From the NCBI GenBank assembly GCA_947179485.1, contig OX359245.1, positions 20,881,067 to 20,945,066 on the forward strand: 64,000 bases of DNA, in the 5' to 3' direction. This document shows positions 44,633-55,042 of the stretch, piece by piece. The notes under the pieces were generated by a model. That model worked only from the letters and a program-made list of their open reading frames with translations. It was not told the origin of the DNA and made no database searches. The stretch's first letter is position 1, and every line of letters begins with the position of its first letter. The position numbers were made by a program, and so were the translations under genes. This stretch comes from Allacma fusca. Taxonomy: Eukaryota; Arthropoda; Collembola; Symphypleona; Sminthuridae.

Positions 44633-46371
44633 GTATTTGTATTTGTATTTATTTATTTAAGGCCCTATAGGCTTTCGCCCATGGCCCGATATTAGTAATA
44701 CAAAATTTTACAATAAGCGTACGATTCTCCGCATTTGTAATTACAATGTAGACATTTTATATTAAGGATTTTATAGATAGATTAGAGCATTTGTAATTTT
44801 CTGATGTACAGTCACTAAAGAATTCTCGTCAGGAATTTTTTGAATCCTTATAGCTTCTAACATTTCTGCTCTTAGTGCTAAAGAATAACATATGTATAGT
44901 CACAATAGGTACATATTAGTTTGGTCGCCTTTTGAACAATCGCATTTTGACGTTCCTATATTTAATATTAAATACATTGATTCCAAAGAAATATTCGTGC
45001 ACTTGGTTGGGTCTTGCAGAGCTTTCAGTCTTCACAGTTTTCTTAATTGGGTCAAGTGCTAAGGAATGTTTATTACTATTTCTTCAACTCTCGGGTTTGA
45101 CAATGCTGAGTTGGTATGCAGCTGCCCAGCTTCCAATCTGATTACTTAATCCGGTGTAAATTTGCAAATATTTTGAATTCATTTGAGAAAATAACTGATG
45201 AACGTCTCGTGTTTCCTTTGAGCATCCCAGGAACCAATTTGCGAGCTAATAGCAGTCCTGATGTATGTATGTAATGGGACCACCCTTTGTCTCTTTTAGG
45301 TATAACCAACGCATAAGAATTGCATCTATTTAAACTAGGGAACACTGAGTCTAATGTTTTCAAATTTTCCTATTTTTTCAACTTGGAATTTGTTGTGCTA
45401 CGTTTCAATTGTTCACAAAAATAGATGTACCAATTAGAAATTTTCTTTCTATATTTGGGGAGATTTAATACACTGTTAAAACCCTTCATTTCTAAAAACT
45501 CACTACAGTCATTGCGTATTATGGTATTTTGAGTCACAAAGTTTCTCAAACTTCAATTACAGACCATTTCGGGTCCATGAAGTTCAATGTGTAGGTAGTT
45601 TCTGAACCATTGCCAAAAGTCACAAACATTTTTTCGTAACGGATTCTACAGGACACTTTGATGTCTTTAGTTTTGAGCTCTCTCATTTTTTCAGCTAGAA
45701 TCTTCCGTATTTTTATTTCCCTAGGCGTTTTCTCGGAGCTGATGTATACGTTGGCAAGTTCTGGAATTCTGGAAGCTTGTTTGGCTGAAAATATTTCGTA
45801 CTTGTCTTTTACCTTGAGTAACGATATGGCTATGGGTCTGCATTTTCCATCTATCTTCTTTCCGATTCTTCTTGCTGTGTCGAATTCCTTTCCGGGTAGT
45901 CCTAGCTTTTGAAACAGTTCATTGACTCCAGCATGTAGACTCTGAAAGTTTTCGTCCTTTCTCTCAAGTGATCCAAATATGACAATAGACTTCTCATTTA
46001 ATTTTTGGTGAATAAACTCCAATTTGGTTTCAAGCTTTTCAATTCTTGTTTCATGGGTCTTCAGAATTTTTTCAATTACCGTATCTATTTTCTCGTGCAG
46101 GCCATTTATGAGATCCTTTAGTTCTTGTAACGTAGCAGCCATGACTTTTGATTTTTTGGAGGGTCTTGGAGTTTTAGTTTCACTGCTGGTTAATTTTTCT
46201 GGCGGTGTGATACTTAAATCCCGTTTGACTGCGTTTCTCGGCATTTACACGTAGCTATCACTAGCATGGGCTATACATAGCCTCGATACTAACTGCCACT
46301 CACGGAATGTCAAGAATTTGCGGATAGATATTTTTGCGACTGCACTCGTCGGCTGCCGAATAGAGAATCTC
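44633..46371 (-). mobile_element. ORF1-only LINE with 16-bp TSD GACTTATTGTTAGTAT
   Basis: The 16-bp word GACTTATTGTTAGTAT is present on both sides (44617-44632 and 46372-46387), and the sister block at about 56490-56530 lacks the insertion. Minus-strand order: about 127 bp 5' UTR, intact ORF1 (46244-45546), about 900 bp without a long ORF, then a 3' end containing CGGGCCATGGGCGAAAGCC and TATAGGGCCTTAAATAAATA and a short AAATAC-type tandem tail. That 3' structure is typical of Jockey/CR1-group LINEs. No endonuclease or reverse-transcriptase motif was seen in any frame. The element must therefore move with enzymes from a partner, like mammalian HAL1. Confidence 0.85.
45546..46244 (-). CDS. LINE ORF1 protein (coiled coil plus RRM-like), intact
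   Basis: The frame encodes 232 residues uninterrupted, with ATG in ACGTGTAAATGCCG. The N-terminus (residues 1-35) is basic and rich in Pro/Ser/Thr. A coiled coil with regular heptads spans about residues 38-85 (LQELKDLINGLHEKIDTVIE, then LETKLEFIHQKLNEKS). An RRM-like domain starts at SIVIFGSLERK and includes ARRIGKK, RPIAISLLKVKDKYEIF and a C-terminal portion with VYISSEKTPREIKIRK. This arrangement is that of ORF1p nucleic-acid chaperones, which trimerise through the coiled coil and coat the LINE RNA. The open frame despite the missing ORF2 suggests recent insertion or selection. It is unrelated in sequence to the ORF1 at 3486. Confidence 0.8.
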   Translation of the reverse strand: MPRNAVKRDLSITPPEKLTSSETKTPRPSKKSKVMAATLQELKDLINGLHEKIDTVIEKILKTHETRIEKLETKLEFIHQKLNEKSIVIFGSLERKDENFQSLHAGVNELFQKLGLPGKEFDTARRIGKKIDGKCRPIAISLLKVKDKYEIFSAKQASRIPELANVYISSEKTPREIKIRKILAEKMRELKTKDIKVSCRIRYEKMFVTFGNGSETTYTLNFMDPKWSVIEV

Positions 46372-47738
46372 GACTTATTGTTAGTATTCAATGTCTAACC
46401 TACATTTCGTATGTAGGTTTTTGAAGTAATAAACTTCATTGTTGTACTGACTTCATCTGTAGTCACAATTAAACATCGCATGGAACTGACATAGTAGCTA
46501 GATATAAAAACTACTCTTAGAAAAACTGAAAGATTCCTATTTATGTTAGCAGCATTGTCAGACTTTGGTAAAAATAGGATTAGCTGATTTTTAAAAACTG
46601 AAGCCTCTCCTTTCATTACGTGAAGTCCTCAAAGAATAATTTTTAGAATTGTTCTCAAACTTGGCAAACGGTGACATAAATGTTTTTTGAAAATATTTAA
46701 ATGCTGTTTAGTAAACAGGGGCTGTACAGGATACTTATAAAATTGTAATTAAATTATTTAAGCTGAGCAAATGTTTGCAATTTGAAATTGTCCTAAGAAT
46801 TGACCACAAAGTATCAGCTATCAAAAACCCTAATTTTTGACCACGAAAGTGTAATTATTGTAGTAACCCAGAACACTCATGCATGATGGCTACAGCATTA
46901 TAATTAATTTTATGTCTGACATGTGTTGGTGGACCCCAAAGTTATTCTTACACTCTACATACTCGTGGTAGTTAAAAGATGATGACTTATCAGATTACCC
47001 ATCCTGTACTAAATATTCAAACGCGTACATATTAAGATAGTCCGGGTTTTCCCCACCTGTACTATCTGCAACATGACTAATGTTGAAGGTGTAGGGAAAA
47101 AGTGTATCAGCGTAAGTATAAATGCAATTTTATAATAGTAATTTGTATGTATGTATGTATTTATTGTGTTTTTGAAAAGGCTCATACACAATCAAAAGTT
47201 CACAAAATTTCTTAAATTCATAGTGTAGATCATTAATTTATAATACTAAGTCTTCACCTATATAGTTTTACACATTTCTTAAAAATATGCATATATTATG
47301 TATATCCAACGTATAATAGTAATTTGAGCTTAGCATAGTGCAATAAATTCGGGCGAGCATTTATAATGATATGAGTAATATTTAATTTAAAAAATAATTG
47401 ATAATTGAAATATATTCCTCGAGATATGAAGTAATAACCATTTGCATAAAGACAAAATATCGAGATGCAGTTTAGATCCAAATAAAAAACGGTTTTCATA
47501 AAGACTATTCTGTCTTCATTGGTCTTTTGTTCTTTTTTTAGAATTTGAGATATAGAACATAACGTCTGTAGTGAAAGCTGTGTAAGGATTTGATTTATAT
47601 GAAACAATAAACTCAATAATTTTGAATTATGAGAATTAAAAAAGTAAGAAAAATGTATGGAAATTTAAAAAATGATATAAACGTTTGAGCAGCATAAGTT
47701 CTTGTGGTATAGTTGTTCATCCGTTTGGTGACCTGTAA

Positions 47739-48000
47739 TAAAATAAAATCGTAAATAGCAGGAGCAAGTAGTCGTGGATTCGAGATAGCCAAGGACCTTG
47801 TCCTTACGTTGATACAGATTCCTCGAACTGTCAACGACACTTTCCCTTCCACTTCCAGAGTTTCCCATTTGGAAGCTCCGCTGGAGTACGAATCAAAGGA
47901 AACTTTGCAGCAGCTTTTGTACAAAGTTATCTTTGATTCGGCTCCAAATAATGATGTCAACGCTTCTAAGATGGTGGTGGCATTATGCCAATACTGCTGA
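47739..48000 (+). pseudogene. Degenerate fragment resembling a HECT ligase C-terminus, copy 1
   Basis: Read on the plus strand, the frame runs RGFEIAKDLVLTLIQIPRTV, then NDTFPSTSRVSHLEAPLEYE, then SKETLQQLLYKVIFDSAPNN and ends ALCQYC before a stop at 48000. The order F-I--V-ND-PSTS-C--L--P-Y-SKE-L---L resembles the end of HECT E3 ligases, where the thioester Cys follows PTAST. Here RV stands where TC is expected, so it would be inactive. Stops lie just upstream. The family assignment is by eye only and uncertain. The fragment lies in a block duplicated at 55073-55369. Confidence 0.35.
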
Positions 48001-48278
48001 ATAGTTCTAGCCGAGCAGTATAAGTAGTACATGCCGTCCGGGGGATCATATCCAATTGGAAACTAGAATTCAAAAATATGGTTGAATAATAAGAGTGTCT
48101 GAAAATTGTAATTTACTTTTGCTATTTACAGTATGACATATCGTTGGTTCTAGCTAATCTTCAGAAACCAAAGTGAGAATTTGTAATAGCATAATCAGTA
48201 CTGCAGATGTTCACTTGAATCTTCAATATTGTCTTACTTTTCCTGGACGATGAAGCAAAAGCTACCATCTGTATAATG

Positions 48279-49519
48279 TGTTATAAATATGATAAATTTA
48301 AAAAAAAACAAAATCAAAAGTACATTACCTGTATTGATGCCAAATATATGCCCTCCCCCAACTATACACACTCTCTCACTCAGACTCTCACACCGACCAT
48401 ACTATGATTTTGCCGCGTGGGTGGAGCTACCTCTTCCCATCCTCTCCACTCACTCTCCCACCTTACACATAACCCTATACTAAATCTTGCCGTCCTAACT
48501 CACACGTCATCCCTTGCTATCATCTGCTTTCATAAGTGCCTGCTTCAGATTCCAACCTGACTATCTTCACCCTCGATACCCTTCCATTGGTAAGAACCCT
48601 TTCTTAATTTCTCTGCTAATATTTTATTAGCTAATGCCGTTTGGCAGGACATAGAGGATAGCACCTACCTATTTTATTTATTTGTATTTTCAGACACGGT
48701 ACTTCCAACAGCCAGTCCTATATAGCTTACTCTCCTAGAGGTAAATTATATGGGTACATACTTGGGCATTCTATTCTACCTACCTTATTCCATCTTTCAT
48801 ATTATTGCCTTAAATATTAGCTTATGCTATATTTAAGATATATATGCATTTCCTTGTGTTTTGCTCTATCGTATATTAAATAAATAATTCTTTTCTATAC
48901 GTATATGTCATTAATTTCTCGGTTGTGTGGCGTATAAGTCCAAGCCCACTTCCAAGACATATATTAGCCTATAACACCATCTTTCCCGTGTTATAGGGTA
49001 GGGTATAATAGCTCTGGAGAGGTTCTACGCTCTCGTTTAGAGGCGCAGAGCAGAGCTGTCCTGTAGGGATAATTAGGCTATAGGCCAGGACACTTCTTCC
49101 AGGGAAATTACTTCCAGGGGTAAAACAGACCATCGCCCCAAGTACCCCACAAACGTATATAATTATTTTATAAGGAATTATATGAGTCTGTAACTAACTG
49201 TAGCGCCGTATACACATGGTATAATCATAATCTTGTAGAGCTACCACGTAGTGTGATCTTGAATTGTTATAGATCTCGGTAATTAATATATTGGAGTATT
49301 ATCCTCGTAATTAAAGCGACGTATGTAGTCTAGGGGAGACGTCAAATTGTATAGTATTTTGAGAACTGTATTTGCACCTCACGGTAAATTGTATCTGGAA
49401 CTATAATTAATTCTATTCTGGGTTATATTGAATAAATACAAAGAGTTTATTCCAGTATTTTTGTATCTGAGCCTGCCTTTATTACTCAGCACAGGTAATA
49501 ACCGGGGCGGTTCATTACA
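48279..49519 (+). mobile_element. Solo LTR, TG...CA, TSD AATG, empty sites known
   Basis: A 1241-bp insertion begins TGTTATAAATATG and ends GGTTCATTACA, with AATG on both sides (48275-48278 and 49520-49523). Blocks A (about 26095-26110) and C (about 62388-62402) carry the uninterrupted site (reverse complement, ATTACATCATTATACAG). TG...CA ends with a 4-bp duplication and AATAAA-type words near the 3' side (about 49430) identify a long terminal repeat left after recombination. No internal retroelement sequence remains, so the superfamily is unknown. The frame at 48289-48483 is chance. Confidence 0.85.
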
Positions 49520-50326
49520 AATGATGTAATCACAATAAACAAAATTTCGCTTTTACTCCTTTTACCGAAGATATAAATTACACATTTTTAAGGCAATCTA
49601 GTACGCTGAATGACAGCTAAAGGACATTCCATTGATGAACAAAAATAAATTACTTACAAAACAAGTATATGCAAATATTTACGTTAATAACATCTGCATA
49701 CTGTGTAATTATGTATGTACATTATGTATTACGTGTATGCAAATTAATGTATATTGTGTAATCAATAATGATTCTATAACTCTTGTGATTTATTCTAGAG
49801 CACATTCGTTCACATTTCACATACCTACATTCTCAATAATACTCGTCTCGTAAACATACATTTTATATATATCTAATATACTAAATATGTTTATATGGCC
49901 AGTTACAAACATGGAATCATCTAGATCCATATTCTCATTCTGACAATCAACGATGCCATTTTAAACCAACATTTTATGTTTCACATGGACATTCATTTAA
50001 AGGACTGTACGCTTGAAAAAACTCAAGGATGTCGGATAATTATAAACTCTCATACGCTTTCTAAATACAATGTGACAAATATATAAAGTAAAAAACGTTC
50101 TGTAAAATGTTTCCTAAATAGTATTTGTGCATGCGTATCACTTTCCTTAAATTTCGTTGAGTATACATTAACCAACTATTTCCAATAATTTCAGAATTAT
50201 ATTAAGTAACACTGTTTTTGCATTATTCTCCAGAGACCGGGAATTGAAGAAGTATAAGATATAATAATAAATTACAAATGCAATATTGTTATAATTGTTA
50301 CAACGGGAAGTAAAATGTACATCATC

Positions 50327-51384
50327 AAAATTCATCATTTGAGAATATTTCGCTAAATTTTTCGCAAATTTAGCAAACATTTTCAGATCATTTCGCAACT
50401 TTCGCAGCCTTTAGTTTTTATTGTATGGCAGTCTAAAAGAAGTACCTTGAATATTATAAAAAAATCTGTTACACCGCATCGCTGAAATTGTAATAATTAC
50501 TCAATCATTGTTGTCATCCGAATTGTCTGGGTTAACAGTTGAGTCGTGAATTACCACTCGCATATGAAAGTAAACATTTTCTTCGGTAAGTTTTAGACGC
50601 CGGGGAGCAAGAAGCTTTTTTAAATAAGAAAAGCTTGTCTCAACTGGAGCGCTACTACTGGGTACGGAAATTACTTTTAGTGCCAACTCCGACAAACACG
50701 GGATGTCTCGAGAAAATTTCAGCCAAAATTCCATAATATTTCAGCCGACTAAAATTCTCTATTTTACTCAGTGTACGGTATTGACCCAAATATTCTAATG
50801 GAATTGGCCTGCTCAAAACTTTTGAAAGCGACGTTAAATGCCCTTGCAAATATTTTCCGGGCAAAATAGAGGACCCAAAATTTGAGCGTCTTTCCTGGGT
50901 TTATTTGTTGGGAGTTTTTTGTTGAGATAAAGCGACAATTTAGCAGTCCACTTTCCGGAAACTGCTGTAAACTTTTGAAAGTTGTGAAATTGAATTTTTT
51001 AATGTGTTTGTATTTTCATTTCTCTTAATTACTTTTATTGCTCAACTATTTACTGCAAGCTGGCAGAAATTCACCACTTAAATTTGAAACGTTATTTCAA
51101 GAATTTACTGCATTAAAAGTTGGTTAAAAGTTTTTCGTTGAATAGACAGCACCGAATTTAATAATAAAAATTTCTAAATATTGCTGGTCTATGTAAAATA
51201 CTTTACAAGATTCAGGATTTTGTAATGCGATTTAATATTTCGCAAGTAACCTCCCTATTTCGCATTTTTCGCAATTTATTTTTTCATTTTTGGATTCTAC
51301 CGACATCTGGGGTTACATTTCACCCCCATGGGAGTACCGTAACTAATCGTCTTCAGAATTTGGCATTTTTCGCAAAATCCCAAG
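50327..51384 (-). mobile_element. hAT element remnant, TTTCGC motif, private to block B
   Basis: Blocks A and C have continuous sequence (about 25037 and 60838) where block B has about 1.06 kb extra. The end reads GGCTTGGGATTTTGCG on the minus strand. Arrays of TTTCGC/GCGAAA words lie near both ends (50340-50405 and 51235-51380). A hAT C-terminal dimerisation ORF is inside. Target duplications are not clean. Confidence 0.75.
50501..50734 (-). pseudogene. hAT transposase C-terminal dimerisation domain fragment
   Basis: The frame has 77 residues with the hATC pattern CLSELALKVISVPSSSAPVE, then TSFSYLKKLLAPRRLKLTEE and a downstream VYFHMRVVI. In hAT transposases this segment mediates dimer or higher assembly. 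The catalytic core upstream is not recognisable (50735-51200 shows stops in all frames), so the copy is inactive. It ties the TTTCGC motif-array architecture directly to hAT transposase. Confidence 0.85.
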
Positions 51385-52149
51385 CCTAATAATAAATTGC
51401 TTACATATATACATACTCATGAATGAACATTATACAGTTCTGTTGCTAATTCAAAGAATGACTGTCAAAGGAGCTGCTTTCCCGAACAACACGCTGTTTG
51501 GTAATGTTTATGGTTTATGACACTGACTAAATACTACTAATAATTTTTGATACGTTATGGTATACAGTTTTGTTGTTGAATAACTACACCTAAATTGCTA
51601 TTTAGAATTATTTTAGTTTGAAATACTAATTTTCCATAAACTATAAAATTATTAACTGTTATTGCTGGAGATAACTTTTATAACTTCATAAGCAGTAAAA
51701 ACATTACTAATAAATGCATGACAGTGCCTTATTGTTTTAGCACTGCTTACTATAACCTACTTCCTTTAAATGCTACTAGGGAACGTTCAATTAATTATCA
51801 GAGCTGTGAGAGTCAGTCAGGTACAAATATAAGAAAGGGCCCTGACAAAAGAAATCAAACATTGTTGAAATAACAATAATAAAAAGGATCAATCCAACCC
51901 TTTATCAAACAATTCCGAAACTTAAGTTCAGCCATGACTAGTTAGTCGAAATAAACATTATAATTTGATAATTGTTAGTTGTTACACATATAATTAATGG
52001 ATTGTCAAAATGGAATTTAAGTACAACTAAAAAATATGTCGAAATTTTTCAGCTACATGTAACATTTCCAGTGTACACGCAATAATTATGTATAATTGTA
52101 TGATTTCATTAACTAATTATAAATAATTATAGCACTTCTGAAGAAGCAA

Positions 52150-52713
52150 CTAAATACAAATCCTCCACAAAACCACGGAAACCACACAGATTAGGAAACC
52201 CATGTCCATTTGTGAAGCCACAGGTGTTCGGTTAATGTTCACACATTCTGAAAAATCCTTCGATGCCACATAACCACCCTGGCACTGACAAATGTGTTTG
52301 TCGTCATTGTTCTTCCGTCCCGTGATGGCTGTCCAGTTGACATTTACACACTCCGCCCTGTCACGACAATTGTGATTGAAAGGAAGCTCTTTCAAATCTT
52401 CCGAAGTTATCTTATCGTAGAAGCACTCATTTGCCACTCTTCTCCGACACTCTCCACTTTCCTGGTCCCACGTCAAGGAACTACCGATCTTACAGCCGCA
52501 GTAAGACCCTTGAGTGCACTGCCGACACAACAAACTCTTGCTCAGGTCACACTCATCACTCGGCTTGAGGTTCTCCCCCGGTGAGCACTTTTCACCCCAA
52601 GTAAGGAACTTCCGGGAGACCGAGTCCGATCCGGACAATAGCACAGACAGTATTGTCAGCATGCACACTGTGCATTGGCGAAGATTCCCGGCTTTCAATT
52701 CCATTATTAGCAT
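52150..52713 (-). CDS. EB-module-like secreted cysteine-rich protein, copy 2
   Basis: The frame has 187 residues from the ATG matching copy 1 (MLIMELKAGNL); it is open seven codons further upstream to 52734. The signal-peptide-like segment CTVCMLTILSVLLSGS is identical to copy 1. The Cys pattern is complete, including the RQC Cys that copy 1 lacks, so this is the best full-length representative. The glycosylation site NWT and the hydrophobic C-terminus LICVVSVVLWRICI are kept. It differs from copy 1 by scattered substitutions and loss of one Ser near RTPVASQ. It sits in inverted block B. Confidence 0.8.
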   Translation of the reverse strand: MLIMELKAGNLRQCTVCMLTILSVLLSGSDSVSRKFLTWGEKCSPGENLKPSDECDLSKSLLCRQCTQGSYCGCKIGSSLTWDQESGECRRRVANECFYDKITSEDLKELPFNHNCRDRAECVNVNWTAITGRKNNDDKHICQCQGGYVASKDFSECVNINRTPVASQMDMGFLICVVSVVLWRICI

Positions 52714-53295
52714 GATTTTACTAGGTCTATGCACAGTGGTGATTGAGCAAGTTGTTGCTCTTTTTAAATTCTAGTGAGAATGCGGGATCCTTCCTGGGTA
52801 TTCTATCTGTAGAATAAAGTCCGTTAATTTACAATTCATTCAATTCAGGCATACACAAACGGATCTCTGACCACAAATGCACCCCTTATCCAGTACAAAA
52901 TATTGCAAACAACACTAATTGCTAATAATGCAACCTTTAAAATGTAAACAAATCCAACTGCAGAAACAACGCAGTAAATAGCCGAAATGTCATCTTTTGA
53001 GATGTGTTTCCCAGTTGACGTAATAGTATATTATTCTAATTTCATTAATATAATTCACGTACATTTATTGTTGTAAATTCAAATTGATGTTGTTTTAACA
53101 CTTCAGCTAATGTAATTAATCAGAAATGTCTGTCAAACTCAATTGACGTCTTAACTCCCATTCTGAGTAAGCTTTAATGCGCACATACGAAGGGTTACTT
53201 GTAATTTAAAAAGGTATGCTAATTAATTCTAATAGCACCTGTTCTGTCTTTAATGTGACAGCTGACAGGCCACCACCCATTCATCCCATAAGTGG

Positions 53296-53457
53296 TTGCT
53301 AATTTCCATCACAGCACTCCATCCCACCATCACACCACTCCATCACAGCACACCATCACACCACTCCATCACACCATCACAACACACCACAACACGCCAT
53401 CACAACACACCATCATAACACAACATTACAACATACCATCACAATACAGCATCACAG
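53296..53457. repeat. CCATCACAACACA-type minisatellite, short array
   Basis: Degenerate units of CCATCACAACACAC/CCATCACACCACT follow the upstream end of block B. They have the same vocabulary as the large array at 58626-59608. The ORF through it is an artefact. Confidence 0.8.
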
Positions 53458-53459
53458 CA

Positions 53460-54188
53460 GTTCTTATTTCTCTAAATGTCCACTAGCCAAAGAATTTGAA
53501 AATAAACGTATTTCTCCCGGTTTAATTTCAAAGAATTCAATGCGCTGAACAGTCCAACACGAACCATTTTCTACAAGTGTTTTTCTTTTCTGTTATATCA
53601 AAGGAGCTCTGCAATAATATGGAAGTGATGGATTTGGAAGTTTGGAGTTTGTGATGTGCAGACTTAAAATATATTAACGATAAATAAATTCAAATATATT
53701 ATTAATATATCTCTTGAAACTTGCTGCGAGGCAACCCGCCCCTCCTACAATGCAACGTAGAGAGCTCGTCCCACTTGAAGTGCTTTTGTTGTTACGTACA
53801 GGACCAATATCATCACCAAAACTGAAAACCAGGTTGTAGCATTAGTCTCCCATCAATCATTACAATATTTTGTCGGCATATAATTTAAGCACTTACTTAT
53901 CCAGTTTTCTGTCTGCGTAGGACGTCAACCATACTCTGGATCATTGCTGTCACTGCTATTCTTCTGCGCAGTTAAGTCTTTTCAAAGAATTTCTAAATGG
54001 TTTTAAAATTTTAAAAATTTAATTAAATTAAATTTTGCTTCTATATTTTGAAGTGTTCCCAATGAATTATTTATATCTGAGATTGGTAGAAAGTTTGCGA
54101 AAGCTAGCAATGCTGCCATAAGCCATGGTTGCATGAATACAAGTGATACAAATTCCATTTTTACATATGCTTTTTTTCTTTTTACAGG
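53460..54188. other. Unassigned sequence upstream of the coiled-coil ORF
   Basis: No gene or repeat is recognised. The end has a pyrimidine-rich tract and CTTTTTACAG, an acceptor for the next exon. Confidence 0.4.
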
Positions 54189-54900
54189 AAAAGAAAACAG
54201 TCCATTCCGAAGGTGAGAAAATGTGGGACAACCTTATTCACAGAAACAAAGTCCCTTATATGCGTATTTGTCGTATCGATGCGGACAGCGAGAGTAACTC
54301 CTCCGCAGAGGAGCCCCGCTCTTCAGGATCTCGCACTGTAATTAAATTTCTTTTGCTCAATTTGTAATATTCCCACGGTGCTCACAGAATAAGATGCGTG
54401 AAATATTTTATGCCCATGTCTTGATTTAATACAGTTTAGGTTCCTTACAAGATTCCTAAACTTTCAAGTGAAGTTCCGGTACCATTACCAAAATCTTGTA
54501 ACCATGAACCAGAGATTAGACAACTTAGCAACGAGTTGAATACCCGGAAAGGAAAGCATCTGCACGGCAAACTTCACTATGATGAGGGTTGTACCAAACT
54601 TAAGAAAATAGAAGACGAAGTACGCCAAAAGGACAAAATCATCCAGAGCCGGGACAGGACCATCCGGGAAAGGGACGCAGCTCTGCAAGCTATGGACTTG
54701 TCCCTGCAGAAGAATGATGCGCTCTTGCAGTTCTAGGATCAGCTGCTGCAGTCCAAGGAATCTGAACTGAGTCTGCTCCGTGCTCAACTGTCCAACGATC
54801 ATACTCGCATCAGGAACTGTGATGCAAATATTAATTCATTTTCCGACTATCTAACCTTTCTCAAAACCAAACTTTACTTCCCGCATAATACTTTACATAT
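54189..54900 (+). pseudogene. Coiled-coil protein gene fragment, two exons, in-frame stop
   Basis: Exon a (54189-54339) follows a strong acceptor (TTTTCTTTTTACAG) and reads EKKTVHSEGEKMWDNL to ...SGSRT before a GTAATT donor. Exon b begins after CAGTTTAG (54439) with VPYKIPKLSSEVPVPLPKSC. It runs into a highly charged coiled coil (IRQLSNELNTRKGKHL, then VRQKDKIIQSRDRTIRERDA, about residues 30-110). A TAG at 54734-54736 interrupts the coil; the same frame then continues coiled (QLLQSKESELSLLRAQLSND). The family is not recognised. It may be a pseudogene, or the stop may be a sequence error. It is single copy in the window. Confidence 0.45.
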
Positions 54901-55042
54901 TCTCTGGTTTTATTAGATTACATCACCGCACGTGGTCAACCAATACTTTTGATCTTCCAAACCACTTTGGTAAGCTTCGCCATCGCCTCATATCAAAGTA
55001 ATTTTCTTTCTTTAAATGTTTTAGGTTTTTAAATCTTAGTAT

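Larger units (their letters stand above)
44215..48080. repeat. HECT-like block copy 1, inverted relative to 55043-56900
   Basis: The reverse complement of this region aligns with 55043-56900 except for the LINE at 44633-46371. Shared landmarks include ACAGGGGCTGTACAGGATA (about 46720 and 56165) and the HECT-like fragment. It lies next to inverted EB block B. Confidence 0.8.
48100..53260. repeat. EB block B, inverted copy of block A
   Basis: The reverse complement matches block A (22810-26220) and block C (59610-62570) over most of its length, including EB copy 2. It carries private insertions: the solo LTR and the hAT at 50327-51384. The stretch 52830-53215 upstream of the gene, where block A has a motif-array element, may be ancestral sequence. 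Confidence 0.85.

Noticed and set aside
52294-52774. Plus-strand ORFs opposite EB copy 2, and similar antisense ORFs opposite copies 1 and 3
   Set aside because: Shadows of the Cys-rich coding strand; they lack signal peptide, domain or independent conservation.
53296-53486. His/Thr-rich ORF of 64 residues
   Set aside because: A CCATCACAACAC minisatellite translation.
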